A stretch of 64,000 bases of DNA from the NCBI RefSeq assembly GCF_036192275.1, contig NZ_CP108088.1, forward strand, positions 1,178,001 to 1,242,000, read 5' to 3'. Under the pieces are notes generated by a model. That model ran no database searches, had not been told where the DNA came from, and saw only the letters and a list, made by a program, of their open reading frames with translations. Both the position numbers and the translations under genes were made by a program. The stretch is from Streptomyces sp. NBC_00250. Its GTDB lineage: Bacteria > Actinomycetota > Actinomycetes > Streptomycetales > Streptomycetaceae. Shown one piece after another: positions 8,046-21,033 of the stretch; positions within the stretch are counted from its first letter, which is position 1, and each line of letters begins with the position of its first letter.

Positions 8046-8211
8046 ACAGCCTGCTGCGCCCTTGGCGCGGTCACGGACCGCCTCGCCCGCTTCCCGGGCC
8101 GTGCCCTCCATCTGGTCCGTCTCGCCTTCCGACTCCGGGCGCTTATGCCCGTCGCCTTCCGGCGGCTTCCTTCAGCTTGCCGTTCGACTTCTCCGCACTC
8201 TTGGCAGCCAT
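8046..8211 (-). pseudogene. csbD-like gene with two frameshifts
   Basis: The frame starts MAAKSAEKSNGKLKEAAG as an ordinary CsbD protein and then hits a stop because of a shift at the GGAAGG run. The expected continuation appears first as KATG in a second frame and then as HKRPESEGETDQMEGTARE followed by AGEAVRDRAKGAAG in a third. Two single-base indels therefore inactivate it. The intact paralogue is at 4497-4670. Confidence 0.65.
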
Positions 8212-8357
8212 GGCGGGACTGCTCCCTTCCGGCGGATCGGTTCCATCGGTCACGCCGGCCCCGCACCGGGAATCCCGCCCGTCGACGGAACGTCGTGATG
8301 AGGGCATGGGGCCGTGACGGCCTACGCCTTCCTCCCCGAGCCGGCGGAACGACTCGT

Positions 8358-9980
8358 TCAGAACGTGTTGCGGCGCCGCAGCCCCAGCGGACGGCCGTCC
8401 GGATCGACCAGGACGTGGTGCAGGGGGGTCGACAGCGCCCTCTGTGCCCCGGAGAGGTCCGGGGCTGTGTACCGGCGCAGACGGCCCGCCGGCCGCGGAC
8501 CACGGCGGCCGCCTTCGTGCCACGCGTCGAGCACGGCGGCAGCCTCCTCGAAGGCACCGAAGGCGGTCGCCGGGTCACACAGCACGTCGGGGTCCGCCGC
8601 CTGCTGCCCCTCGGCCCCCTGCACGTCGAGGTGCTCGCGCATGAGCCCCAGGCGCAGCTCCCGGGCGAAGACGCGTGCACCGTCTCCCAGTCCTCCGGGG
8701 TCGCGTGGCCACCGAGAGTCCGGGCGCTCATCGACGACGGCGCAGCTGAGTTCGGAGTCGTGGGTCCACGAGCGGAGGTTGATGTTGTCGGAGCCCACGG
8801 AGGCCCACACGTCATCGATCACGCACACCTTGGCGTGCACGTACACGGGGGTCCCGGCATGGTTCTCCAGTCCGTACACCGCGACCCTGTCGCCGCCCGC
8901 GCGACGCAGCTCGTCCAGGGCGGTGACCCGGCCGACCAGGTTCATGGGCCGGGTGAGCCGGCCGTCCTGCTCCGGGACCGTGGGGATGACTCCGATCATC
9001 AGCAGTCCGGGGTGCCTGGACAGGGCCCGCGCGAAGCAGGCCACGACCTTCGGCGACCACAGGTACTGGTCCTCGACGTAGATCAGTGCCCGGGCCCGGC
9101 GCAGCGCCTTGAGGTACCCCCGTGCGATGCTCCGCTCCCCGTCGGGGGCGAAGGGGTACCCGAGCAGCAGTCGGTTCGGATACGTGCGCAGCAGCTGCAC
9201 GGTGTGTGTGCCGCACGGAGCGGGATCGGCGACCTGCGGCGGCAGGCTGTCCGCGTCGGTGTCCTCCCGGTGCATCAGCGCGCGTAGGCGGGTGACCGGG
9301 CTGCGGCTGAGCGGGGCGGGGTCCTGCCATCGTTCGCGGAAAACTGCTTCGACATCCCCGACGACCGGGCCGCGCAGGGCGAGCTGGACGTCGTGCCACG
9401 GTGGGTGCGGACCGTAGGCGGAGGCCATGGGCAGGGACTGGCGGTCGCCGCGGTGGGTGTCATCATCGTTGCGGTTGCGGCAGAGATCGATTCCTCCGAC
9501 GTACGCCACGTCCAACTCCGGGCGGCCGGGGTGACGCAGCACCACCATCTTCTGGTGGTGCGAGCCGCCGGGCCGTACCCGCATGTCGAGCAGGCACTCG
9601 CCGCCCGCCTCCTCGATCTCCTTGCCGAAGCGGCGGTTCTCCTCCTGGCTGAACCGGAGACCGTCCAGGTGGGACCGCCAGAGCAGCCCCTTGACGACGA
9701 CGTGTCGCCTTGCCGCCCGGCACAGGACCGATCCGATCTCGGTACCCTCCCCGGCGAGCCGCTCCTCGGGATCGCCGCGCCAGTCGGTGAACAGAAGCAG
9801 GTCACCCGAGCGCATCTCGCGGATGGCCGCCAGGAGTTCCCCGAAGTACGCGGCGCCGTGGACCAGGGCGTGTGCCTGATTCCCGTCGGACCAGACCTTC
9901 CCGTCCGGGCGGCGGCTGTCCAGGCGCGTCGCGGTATTGCCGCGTTCACCGGGGGCCAGCAGCCACTCTGCGCGCGTCAC
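8358..9980 (-). CDS. phospholipase D family protein (two HKD motifs)
   Basis: The 540-residue protein has two PLD catalytic half-sites: HHQKMVVL with downstream VAYVGGIDL (His142/Lys144), and VHAKVCVIDDVWASVGSDN (His382/Lys384). PLD enzymes hydrolyse or transfer phosphodiesters through a His-phosphoenzyme; substrates range from phospholipids to nucleic acids. The GTG at 9980 is chosen over one nine codons upstream because a GGAGGG site sits five bases before it and the family usually starts at (M)TRAEWLL. No signal peptide is evident, so it is probably cytoplasmic. Confidence 0.85.
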   Translation of the reverse strand: MTRAEWLLAPGERGNTATRLDSRRPDGKVWSDGNQAHALVHGAAYFGELLAAIREMRSGDLLLFTDWRGDPEERLAGEGTEIGSVLCRAARRHVVVKGLLWRSHLDGLRFSQEENRRFGKEIEEAGGECLLDMRVRPGGSHHQKMVVLRHPGRPELDVAYVGGIDLCRNRNDDDTHRGDRQSLPMASAYGPHPPWHDVQLALRGPVVGDVEAVFRERWQDPAPLSRSPVTRLRALMHREDTDADSLPPQVADPAPCGTHTVQLLRTYPNRLLLGYPFAPDGERSIARGYLKALRRARALIYVEDQYLWSPKVVACFARALSRHPGLLMIGVIPTVPEQDGRLTRPMNLVGRVTALDELRRAGGDRVAVYGLENHAGTPVYVHAKVCVIDDVWASVGSDNINLRSWTHDSELSCAVVDERPDSRWPRDPGGLGDGARVFARELRLGLMREHLDVQGAEGQQAADPDVLCDPATAFGAFEEAAAVLDAWHEGGRRGPRPAGRLRRYTAPDLSGAQRALSTPLHHVLVDPDGRPLGLRRRNTF

Positions 9981-10376
9981 GTCGGCCCTCCAAGGTGCTC
10001 CCGCCACCGGCTGTGGCAGGCGGGGGATGCCTCATCCCGTTCGGCTCTCCCGAGCCTCGTCGGCACCCTCACCTTTCAGCGTCCCACTCCGGGGCGGCCT
10101 GCGGCTCACGCTGCCGGACGGTGTGCGCGCGGTGGCGGACCGGAGCGGATCACCCGTGCGACAGGCCGGGCACACACTGCGGGCACACTGGGGGCGCAGC
10201 CCGCACGGTAGGCGATCTCGCCCTTCCTGCCCATGACCCGGGTCGCTGCGTCGCGCGGGCGGGTGACCGGGGCGTACGTGTGCGTCCCGCTGCGGTGGGT
10301 GGAAGCCCTCCAGAGGGTCTATCTCTGTGCGCACTGGCAGGATGCGGTCCACGTCCTCCTGCGGTGCTCACGGAGT

Positions 10377-10772
10377 ATGACCCTGCAGCACCCTTCGGAA
10401 CGAGGAAGCAAAGGGCGAGGCCAGTTCGAACGCCTCGCGGAGCGAGCGTCGAATCTGACGAGCTCCCCTCTGTTCTTCTCGTTCTGCCTGCTGCTCGTCG
10501 GAGCCTTCATCGTGATCCATGCCGCGGGTTTGTCACTGAGCTGGCAGCTTCTTGTCGGGGACACCATGGTGTCGGTGACCCTGCTGCTGTTGGCGCTCCT
10601 CAAGAACGCCGAGCGGCGGGCAGACCGTGCTGTCCAGCGCAAGCTCGACGCGATTGCGCTGGCACTGTTGGAGGAACACCGACGTACTACTGGTGAGGTA
10701 TTCGACTCTCTCGAGGAGGCCATCGGTGATGCTCATCGCCTTCATATGACAATGATGCGGGGAACTCAGTAG
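10377..10772 (+). CDS. low-affinity iron permease-like small membrane protein
   Basis: The 131-residue product contains ASNLTSSPLFFSFCLLLVG, a first transmembrane segment, and then WQLLVGDTMVSVTLLLLALLKNAERRA. This matches the conserved part of the low-affinity iron permease family found as short forms in bacteria. The C-terminal third is a soluble amphipathic helix (KLDAIALALLEEHRRTTGE). The short bacterial members are assigned to this family by sequence only; iron transport is not established. The ATG at 10377 begins the family-like part. Confidence 0.7.
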   Translation: MTLQHPSERGSKGRGQFERLAERASNLTSSPLFFSFCLLLVGAFIVIHAAGLSLSWQLLVGDTMVSVTLLLLALLKNAERRADRAVQRKLDAIALALLEEHRRTTGEVFDSLEEAIGDAHRLHMTMMRGTQ

Positions 10773-10873
10773 GCGGCATCGTAGCCGCAGTCTCCGACGA
10801 GAATCGATGCGGGTGATCTCCTCGCCCTGCCCCAACGAGCCTCTGACCAGCATTTTTTGCATCCAAGCGAGCT

Positions 10874-10897
10874 CTGGGGAGACTCCGGGGAGAAACG
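10874..10897 (+). repeat. 24-bp repeat, copy B (partner at 1461-1484)
   Basis: The sequence begins CTGGGGAGACTCCGGGGAGA and differs from the copy at 1461 at two of 24 positions. It lies in the 262-bp gap between the iron-permease-like gene and the tandem TetR gene, i.e. at the border between the left accessory part and the sulfatase island. Around it no integrase or tRNA gene was recognised. Confidence 0.45.
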
Positions 10898-11034
10898 ACT
10901 GGCCTTACGGGTACGTCAGCCTCATGTCGGAGCAACGCGGGTTGCCGCTCGGCGGCATCTACGGGACCTGACGGCGTCGGGCTACATCACGGACAGTGCG
11001 ATCAGCGAAGGGCGGGGGGGCCAGGGACTCCCAC

Positions 11035-12216
11035 TCAGGCGGCTGCGGTCAGCAGCTGTGCGCGCCGTTCGTGGGACACGTTGTCGGCGAAGAGCTCGTT
11101 GAGCGCATGCAACAGCCTCTCGGGGATGTGGAGTTCGCTTTCGTACGAGGCATGGAGTTGCAGCCCGTCCCACAGCGCGATGAACCAGGCGGCCTCGGCG
11201 CGGGGGTTCAGATCGGGTCTGATCAGTCTCTGGGTCTGCAGTGAGTGGAGTTCGCTGGTGAGCGCGTCGAGGACGCGGGCGTAGCGGCTCGCGAAATGGG
11301 CGTGCGCGGGGTGGCCAGGGTCGATGGATTCGCACAGCAGCGCGGAGTAGAGCCGTACGCGGTCGGGGACCGTTTCGTTGTATACGGCCCTGCGGTAGAC
11401 GTTGGCGACCTTGTCGTAGGCGGTGACGGGAGTCAGGTAGGCCGTGTCCGCGTCGCGGTCGCGGCGATTGAGGATCGCCGCGAGGAGAGTTTCCTTGGAG
11501 TCGAAGTAGTACAGCAGGGTGCTGTGGTTCAGGCCGATGCCGGTGGCGATGGAGCGCAGACTGGTGGCTCGGTACCCGTGCTGGGCAAAGGCTGTCGACG
11601 CGGCGTCGAGGATCTCCTGTGTGCGGTCGTCCGATGCCGGTCGGCGATCGCTGGGCACGTGTGGCCGGCCGCTGGAGATCTTGGGGATCCAGTCGGCGGA
11701 GGCGCGCGTCCCTGACGTGCAGCGGCGGCCGCCGAGGTGAGCGTGTGTCACCTCGGCCGGGGAGATCTGATCGGGCAGGTAGGCGCTGAGGATCCGGAGG
11801 CCGTCCTGAGTGGCGACGTACTCGAGCGCCGAGCCCTCCTGCGCCGAGTCGACGGCGCTCCGTCGCTCGCGGCGGGTGCGCAGTGCGTCCGCGACGAAGG
11901 AGTGAGCGGGGTGGTCCGGCCCTGCGGCTTCTCCCAGCAGGGTGAGGTGGAGGCGGATGAGGTCGTCGCCGCTGGGCCCGGTCCGCCCTGCCGCTTCCGT
12001 GCGACTCCGCCAGCGTTCCAGCAGGGCTCGGAGCACATCCTCCTTCGAGGCGTAGTGCCGAAGGATCCCCGCGTGGGTCATGCCGATGTTCTTGGCCAGG
12101 GCGCGCAGCGTCGTGGCGGCATATCCACCGGCGGCGAAGGTCTCCTCGGCCGCGTCCAGGATCTGCTCGCGCCGCGCGACGCCCCTGCGGGACGGTGTGC
12201 CGCTGACGTGGGGCAC
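11035..12216 (-). CDS. tandem double TetR-family regulator (two DNA-binding domains in one chain)
   Basis: The 393-residue chain contains two complete TetR units. The first has REQILDAAEETFAAGGYAAT followed by IGMTHAGILRHYASKEDVL (residues 16-62). The second has TQEILDAASTAFAQHGYRAT followed by IGLNHSTLLYYFDSKETLL (about 198-245). Each is followed by a helical ligand-binding part; the first is short. One polypeptide with two HTHs could bind adjacent operators without dimerising with another chain. It is divergent from the MFS/GH2/sulfatase operon, with two matching dyads in the intergenic region, so it is the likely repressor of the island and of itself. Confidence 0.85.
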   Translation of the reverse strand: MPHVSGTPSRRGVARREQILDAAEETFAAGGYAATTLRALAKNIGMTHAGILRHYASKEDVLRALLERWRSRTEAAGRTGPSGDDLIRLHLTLLGEAAGPDHPAHSFVADALRTRRERRSAVDSAQEGSALEYVATQDGLRILSAYLPDQISPAEVTHAHLGGRRCTSGTRASADWIPKISSGRPHVPSDRRPASDDRTQEILDAASTAFAQHGYRATSLRSIATGIGLNHSTLLYYFDSKETLLAAILNRRDRDADTAYLTPVTAYDKVANVYRRAVYNETVPDRVRLYSALLCESIDPGHPAHAHFASRYARVLDALTSELHSLQTQRLIRPDLNPRAEAAWFIALWDGLQLHASYESELHIPERLLHALNELFADNVSHERRAQLLTAAA

Positions 12217-12280
12217 GGCGGCTCCCCCTTCTCGACGGTCGGTGACTCGGCGTGTCCGAGGCTAACAGTCAGATGTTTGT

Positions 12281-12312
12281 AACCAAGTGGTTGACGTTTG
12301 TTACCAGGTGGT
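12281..12312. promoter_or_regulatory. two ACCA-N2-TGGT operators in the divergent promoter
   Basis: AACCAAGTGGTT (12281-12292) and ACCAGGTGGT (12303-12312) are two dyads whose centres lie 21 bp apart, about two helical turns. They are embedded in a 20-bp imperfect direct repeat beginning GTTTGT. A TTGACG hexamer at 12291-12296 may be a -35 element. The position between the tandem TetR gene and the MFS gene makes them the probable binding sites of that regulator. Confidence 0.65.
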
Positions 12313-12378
12313 CAATCGTAGGCGGAGCAGACACCGGCAGGCGTGGAGCACTTCCCGCCAATGACCGAGAGGCATGGC

Positions 12379-13638
12379 ATGACACAGACGTCATCGGCCG
12401 TGAAAGCCCCCGATCCAGAGACACGCACCCGCGTCGACCGCAGGCTCGCGGCATCACTCGGCTTCGCTCAGTTCGGCTCTTTCCTGGTATGGGGGGCTGC
12501 TCCCACGGTGTTGCTCGCGCGGCACCTGGAGGAGATCGACCCGGCCAACAAGGAGGCCAACCTCGCGCTCGTGATCACGGTGGGCGCGGTGGTCTCGGTC
12601 TTCGCACAGCCGGTGTGGGGCCTGTTCTCGGACCGCTCACGCAGTCGGTTCGGCCGACGCGCGCCCTACATCCTGGCGGGTGCGTTCCTGGGTGCGGCCG
12701 GCCTGATCGCGACGGCCCTGTCGCACACGGTGATGACCGTGATCGTCTCGTGGTGTGTCGTGCAGGCCGCCGTGACCGGCGGCAACGGCGTCCTGGTCGC
12801 GATACTTCCCGACCGGGTTCCGGTCGCGGTGCGCGGCACCGTGTCCGCGGTGCTCGGCTTCGGCAGCATGGCCGGAATCCTCGGCGGGCAGGTACTCGCA
12901 TCCGCGCTGGTCCCGCACGGAATGCTGCTGACGTACGGGTGCGTCGCCGGCGTGCTCGTCCTCACGGCTGTGGTGTTCGTCATCGCGTGCCCCGACCCGG
13001 CCGCGCCGAGACGGGAGCGGTCCCGTCTGTCGCTCGCCGACCTGGTGCACGTGGTCTGGGTGAATCCGCGCCGGCATCCCGACTTCGCGTGGGCGGTCGT
13101 CAGCCGCATGTTCCTCCTGCTCGGCTACCACACGGTGGGCGCCTACCAGTTGTACATCCTCCAGGACTACGCGGGGCTGGGACGGGACGAGGCCCTCGCG
13201 GCCATTCCGACCGTGGGGCTCATCAGCCTCTCGGCCGGTCTGGTGGCGGTCCTCGTCTGCGGCCGCCTGTCGGACCGGCTGAACCGGCGCAAGCCGTTCG
13301 TCGCCGTCTCCACGGCGGTCATCGGGCTGGGTCTCGGGATGCCCTTCCTTATGCCCTCTCTGAACGGCGTCCTCATCTACGCGGCGCTCGCCGGCCTCGG
13401 CTTCGGCTGCTACCAGACCGTCGACACCGCACTCATCTCCGAGGTGCTCCCCTCGCAGGAGGACGCGGCCAAGGACCTCGGCGTGGCCAGCCTCGCCAGC
13501 CACGTGCCCCACGTCCTCGCCCCGGTACTGGCCGGACTGGTCGTCGTCCACTTCGGCTACCGGCCCCTGTTCGCGATGGCGTTCACGCTGTCGCTCCTCG
13601 GGGTCCTGTGCGTCCTGCCCATCAAGTCCGTCCGCTGA
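12379..13638 (+). CDS. MFS transporter, probable importer of the sulfated glycan
   Basis: The 419-residue protein has 12 predicted hydrophobic segments. It has the MFS loop motif in GLFSDRSRSRFGRRAP (between helices 2 and 3) and the repeated motif in GRLSDRLNRRKP after helix 8. It is a paralogue of the MFS protein at 36597; both end in nearly the same way (GFGCYxxVDTAL, then IKSVR/IRSVR). The ATG at 12379 has a GAGAGG site at good spacing and is preferred over two upstream ATGs. As first gene of the operon before GH2 and sulfatases it probably imports their oligosaccharide substrate. Confidence 0.85.
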   Translation: MTQTSSAVKAPDPETRTRVDRRLAASLGFAQFGSFLVWGAAPTVLLARHLEEIDPANKEANLALVITVGAVVSVFAQPVWGLFSDRSRSRFGRRAPYILAGAFLGAAGLIATALSHTVMTVIVSWCVVQAAVTGGNGVLVAILPDRVPVAVRGTVSAVLGFGSMAGILGGQVLASALVPHGMLLTYGCVAGVLVLTAVVFVIACPDPAAPRRERSRLSLADLVHVVWVNPRRHPDFAWAVVSRMFLLLGYHTVGAYQLYILQDYAGLGRDEALAAIPTVGLISLSAGLVAVLVCGRLSDRLNRRKPFVAVSTAVIGLGLGMPFLMPSLNGVLIYAALAGLGFGCYQTVDTALISEVLPSQEDAAKDLGVASLASHVPHVLAPVLAGLVVVHFGYRPLFAMAFTLSLLGVLCVLPIKSVR

Positions 13639-18208
<4,570 letters not shown>

Positions 18209-18315
18209 CGCGGACCGGACGTCCCCGGACGGACCGGACCCGACCCGCCCGACCCGCCCGACCCGACTCGGCCACAGAAGCTGATCGCGAACCACAGAAA
18301 CGGAGAACAGAAAGC

Positions 18316-19989
18316 ATGGACGCCGACGTCATCGTCGTCGGGGCCGGACTCGCCGGCCTGGTGGCCGCCCATGAACTGACCAGCCGAGGCCGGAAGGTCG
18401 CCCTTGTCGACCAGGAGGGCCCGAACAACCTCGGCGGGCAGGCGTACTGGTCCTTCGGCGGGCTGTTCCTCGTCGACTCGCCCGAACAACGACGCCTGCG
18501 CGTCAAGGACTCCCTCGACCTCGCGTGGAGCGACTGGCAGGGCAGCGCGGGCTTCGACCGGCTCGACGACGAGGACGCCTGGGCGGTTCGCTGGGCGCGC
18601 GCCTACGTCGAGTTCGCCGCAGGGGAGAAGCGGCCTTGGCTCACCGGCCACGGCATCCGCTTCCTTCCCACTGTCGGCTGGGCCGAGCGCGGCGGCCTGC
18701 GGGCCGGCGGCCACGGCAACTCCGTCCCCCGTTTCCATGTCACCTGGGGCACCGGCACCGGCATCGTCGAGCCTTTCGCCGGCTCCGCCCAGCAGGCGGC
18801 CTCGGCCGGCCTGCTCACCTTCCACCATCGCCACCGCGTCGACGAACTCGTCGTCGAAGGAGGCACCGTGTCGGGGGTGCGTGGGCAGCACCTGGCCGAC
18901 GACCCGGCCCCGCGCGGGGTCACCACCAGCCGGGAGACGACGGGCCCGTTCGAACTCACCGCCCAGGCCGTCATCCTCACCACCGGCGGCATCGGCGCCG
19001 ACCACGACCTCGTACGACAGCACTGGCCCGAACGGCTCGGCACGCCACCGACACAGATGGTGACCGGCGTGCCCGCCTACGTGGACGGACGGATGCTCGA
19101 CATCAGCGCCCGCGCCGGCGCCCGGCTCGTCAACCGCGACCGCATGTGGCACTACACCGAGGGGCTGCGGAACTGGGACCCCGTCTGGCCCGGACACGGC
19201 ATCCGGATCCTGCCCGGCCCCTCCCCCCTGTGGTTCGACGCCCTCGGCCGCCGCCTGCCCGACCCGTGTCTGCCCGGCTACGACACCCTGGGCACCCTGC
19301 GGCACCTGCGCACGACCCCCGACATCGCCGCACACGACCACTCCTGGTTCATCCTCACCCAGAGGATCATCGAGAAGGAGTTCGCCCTCTCCGGATCCGA
19401 ACAGAACCCGGACATCACCGCCAAGGACCGGGCGGCGTTCCTGCGCACCCGCCTGTTCGGCAAGGGCGCCCCCGGCCCCGTCGCCGCGTTCATGGAGCAC
19501 GGCGCCGACTTCGTCGTCGCGAACACACTCGACGAACTCGTCGGCGGGATGAACGAGCTCACCGACCGGCCGCTCCTCGACTCCGATCACATCCGGCGGC
19601 AGATCGAGGCCCGCGACCTCCAGATCGCCAACCCCTACAGCAAGGACGCCCAGATCCAGGGCATCCACAACGCCCGCCGCTACCTCGGCGACCGCCTGGG
19701 CCGCGCGACCGTCCCCCACCGCATCCTCGACCCGGCGGCCGGCCCGCTGATCGGCGTGAAGCTGCACGTTCTGACCCGTAAGACCCTCGGCGGCATCCAG
19801 ACCGACCTCGACTCGCGAGCGCTCGGCCCTGGCGGCCGACCCGTCACCGGCCTCTTCGCGGCAGGCGAGGTCGCCGGCTTCGGCGGCGGAGGCGTCCACG
19901 GCTACAACGCCCTCGAAGGCACCTTCCTCGGCGGCTGCCTCTTCAGCGGCCGCCAAGCCGGCCGCGCCGCCGCCGCGGCCGTCTGCTGA
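18316..19989 (+). CDS. FAD-binding dehydrogenase (fumarate reductase/KsdD-like superfamily)
   Basis: The 557-residue flavoprotein begins MDADVIVVGAGLAGLVAA, the Rossmann dinucleotide-binding motif, followed by VDQEGPNNLGGQA. It ends with GLFAAGEVAGFGGGGVHGYNALEGTFLGG, the C-terminal FAD-binding segment of the fumarate reductase/3-ketosteroid dehydrogenase superfamily. The HGNSVPRFHVTWGTG and RDRMWHYTEG segments mark the actinobacterial KsdD-like dehydrogenase subgroup, whose substrates are unknown. Its place between two sulfatases suggests it oxidises or reduces a sugar released by them. No signal peptide is present. The start has a GGAG site ten bases upstream. Confidence 0.85.
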   Translation: MDADVIVVGAGLAGLVAAHELTSRGRKVALVDQEGPNNLGGQAYWSFGGLFLVDSPEQRRLRVKDSLDLAWSDWQGSAGFDRLDDEDAWAVRWARAYVEFAAGEKRPWLTGHGIRFLPTVGWAERGGLRAGGHGNSVPRFHVTWGTGTGIVEPFAGSAQQAASAGLLTFHHRHRVDELVVEGGTVSGVRGQHLADDPAPRGVTTSRETTGPFELTAQAVILTTGGIGADHDLVRQHWPERLGTPPTQMVTGVPAYVDGRMLDISARAGARLVNRDRMWHYTEGLRNWDPVWPGHGIRILPGPSPLWFDALGRRLPDPCLPGYDTLGTLRHLRTTPDIAAHDHSWFILTQRIIEKEFALSGSEQNPDITAKDRAAFLRTRLFGKGAPGPVAAFMEHGADFVVANTLDELVGGMNELTDRPLLDSDHIRRQIEARDLQIANPYSKDAQIQGIHNARRYLGDRLGRATVPHRILDPAAGPLIGVKLHVLTRKTLGGIQTDLDSRALGPGGRPVTGLFAAGEVAGFGGGGVHGYNALEGTFLGGCLFSGRQAGRAAAAAVC

Positions 19990-20038
19990 CGCCCGTACGC
20001 ACCACCAGACCCATGCCCAGCCCCCAACAGGAGGTTCC

Positions 20039-20992
20039 ATGTCCGCTTGCTGCACTCCGTCAGGCGGCGCACGCTCCATGCCGATGCCGGTCACCGCGAC
20101 GGGCGTGGGAGCGTCGGGCCACGACCGGGCGGAGATGATCCCGCTCTCCGGCGGCGAGTTCCTCATGGGCACGGACGACAGCGAGGGATACCCGGAGGAC
20201 GGCGAGGGCCCTGTCCGCAAGGTCCGTGTCTCGCCGTTCCTGATCGACGCCCACGCGGTGAGCAACGACCGGTTCGAAGCCTTCGTCGCGGCCACCGGCT
20301 ACCGTACGGAGGCCGAACGTATCGGGTGGTCGTACGTCTTCGCCGGGTTCCTGCCCGCGGCCCTGCGCCGTGTTTCGCCCAGGCCCGAAGCCACGCCGTG
20401 GTGGTGCGGGGTGACGGGAGCGGACTGGCGGTCCCCGGAGGGACCGGGCAGTTCCCTGCGAGGCCGTGGTGACCACCCGGTCGTGCACGTCTCGTGGAAC
20501 GACGCACAGGCGTACTGCACCTGGGCAGGCAAGAGGCTGCCCACCGAAGCCGAATGGGAGTACGCCGCGCGCGGCGGCCTGGAGCAGCGCCGTTACCCCT
20601 GGGGGGACGAACTCGACCCGGACGGCACGTTCCGCTGCAACATCTGGCGCGGGCAGTTCCCGTCCAGGAACACCGCGGCCGACGGCTACCGCGGCACCTG
20701 CCCGGTGGACGCCTTCCAGCCCAACGGCCACGGCCTGTACAACATGGCCGGCAACGTGTGGGAGTGGTGCTCCGACTGGTGGTCGACCGGCCATGGCACC
20801 ACCGCGCCCCTCGTTGATCCACAGGGCCCCGCGACGGGTACCTCAAAGGCCATGCGGGGCGGCTCCCACATGTGCCACGCGTCGTACTGCAACCGCTATC
20901 GCGTCGCCGCCCGCACGGCCAACGCCGTCGACGCCTCGGGCGGGAACACGGGTTTCCGCTGTGTGCGGACCCTCGCCGCCCACGATGCCTGA
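20039..20992 (+). CDS. formylglycine-generating enzyme for the neighbouring sulfatases
   Basis: The 317-residue protein has the FGE-sulfatase domain (IPLSGGEFLMGTDD to TGFRCVRTL) with WNDAQAYCTWAGKRLPTEAE and NMAGNVWEW. The decisive feature is GGSHMCHASYCNRYR: Cys279 and Cys284 match the copper-binding active-site pair of aerobic FGE. EgtB-type relatives lack this pair. It therefore should oxidise the Cys of C-x-P-x-R in the sulfatases at 16739 and 21034 to formylglycine in the cytoplasm. AGGAGG lies just before the ATG. A dedicated FGE inside a catabolic operon means the island carries its own activation system. Confidence 0.92.
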   Translation: MSACCTPSGGARSMPMPVTATGVGASGHDRAEMIPLSGGEFLMGTDDSEGYPEDGEGPVRKVRVSPFLIDAHAVSNDRFEAFVAATGYRTEAERIGWSYVFAGFLPAALRRVSPRPEATPWWCGVTGADWRSPEGPGSSLRGRGDHPVVHVSWNDAQAYCTWAGKRLPTEAEWEYAARGGLEQRRYPWGDELDPDGTFRCNIWRGQFPSRNTAADGYRGTCPVDAFQPNGHGLYNMAGNVWEWCSDWWSTGHGTTAPLVDPQGPATGTSKAMRGGSHMCHASYCNRYRVAARTANAVDASGGNTGFRCVRTLAAHDA

Positions 20993-21033
20993 CTCATCGA
21001 CACCTCCCGAACATCCACAGCCAGGAGTTTCCC

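Noticed and set aside
20039..20992. FGE considered as an EgtB- or SUMF-like protein without sulfatase role
   Set aside because: It has the Cys279/Cys284 pair and lacks the DinB iron-binding domain; two sulfatases flank it.
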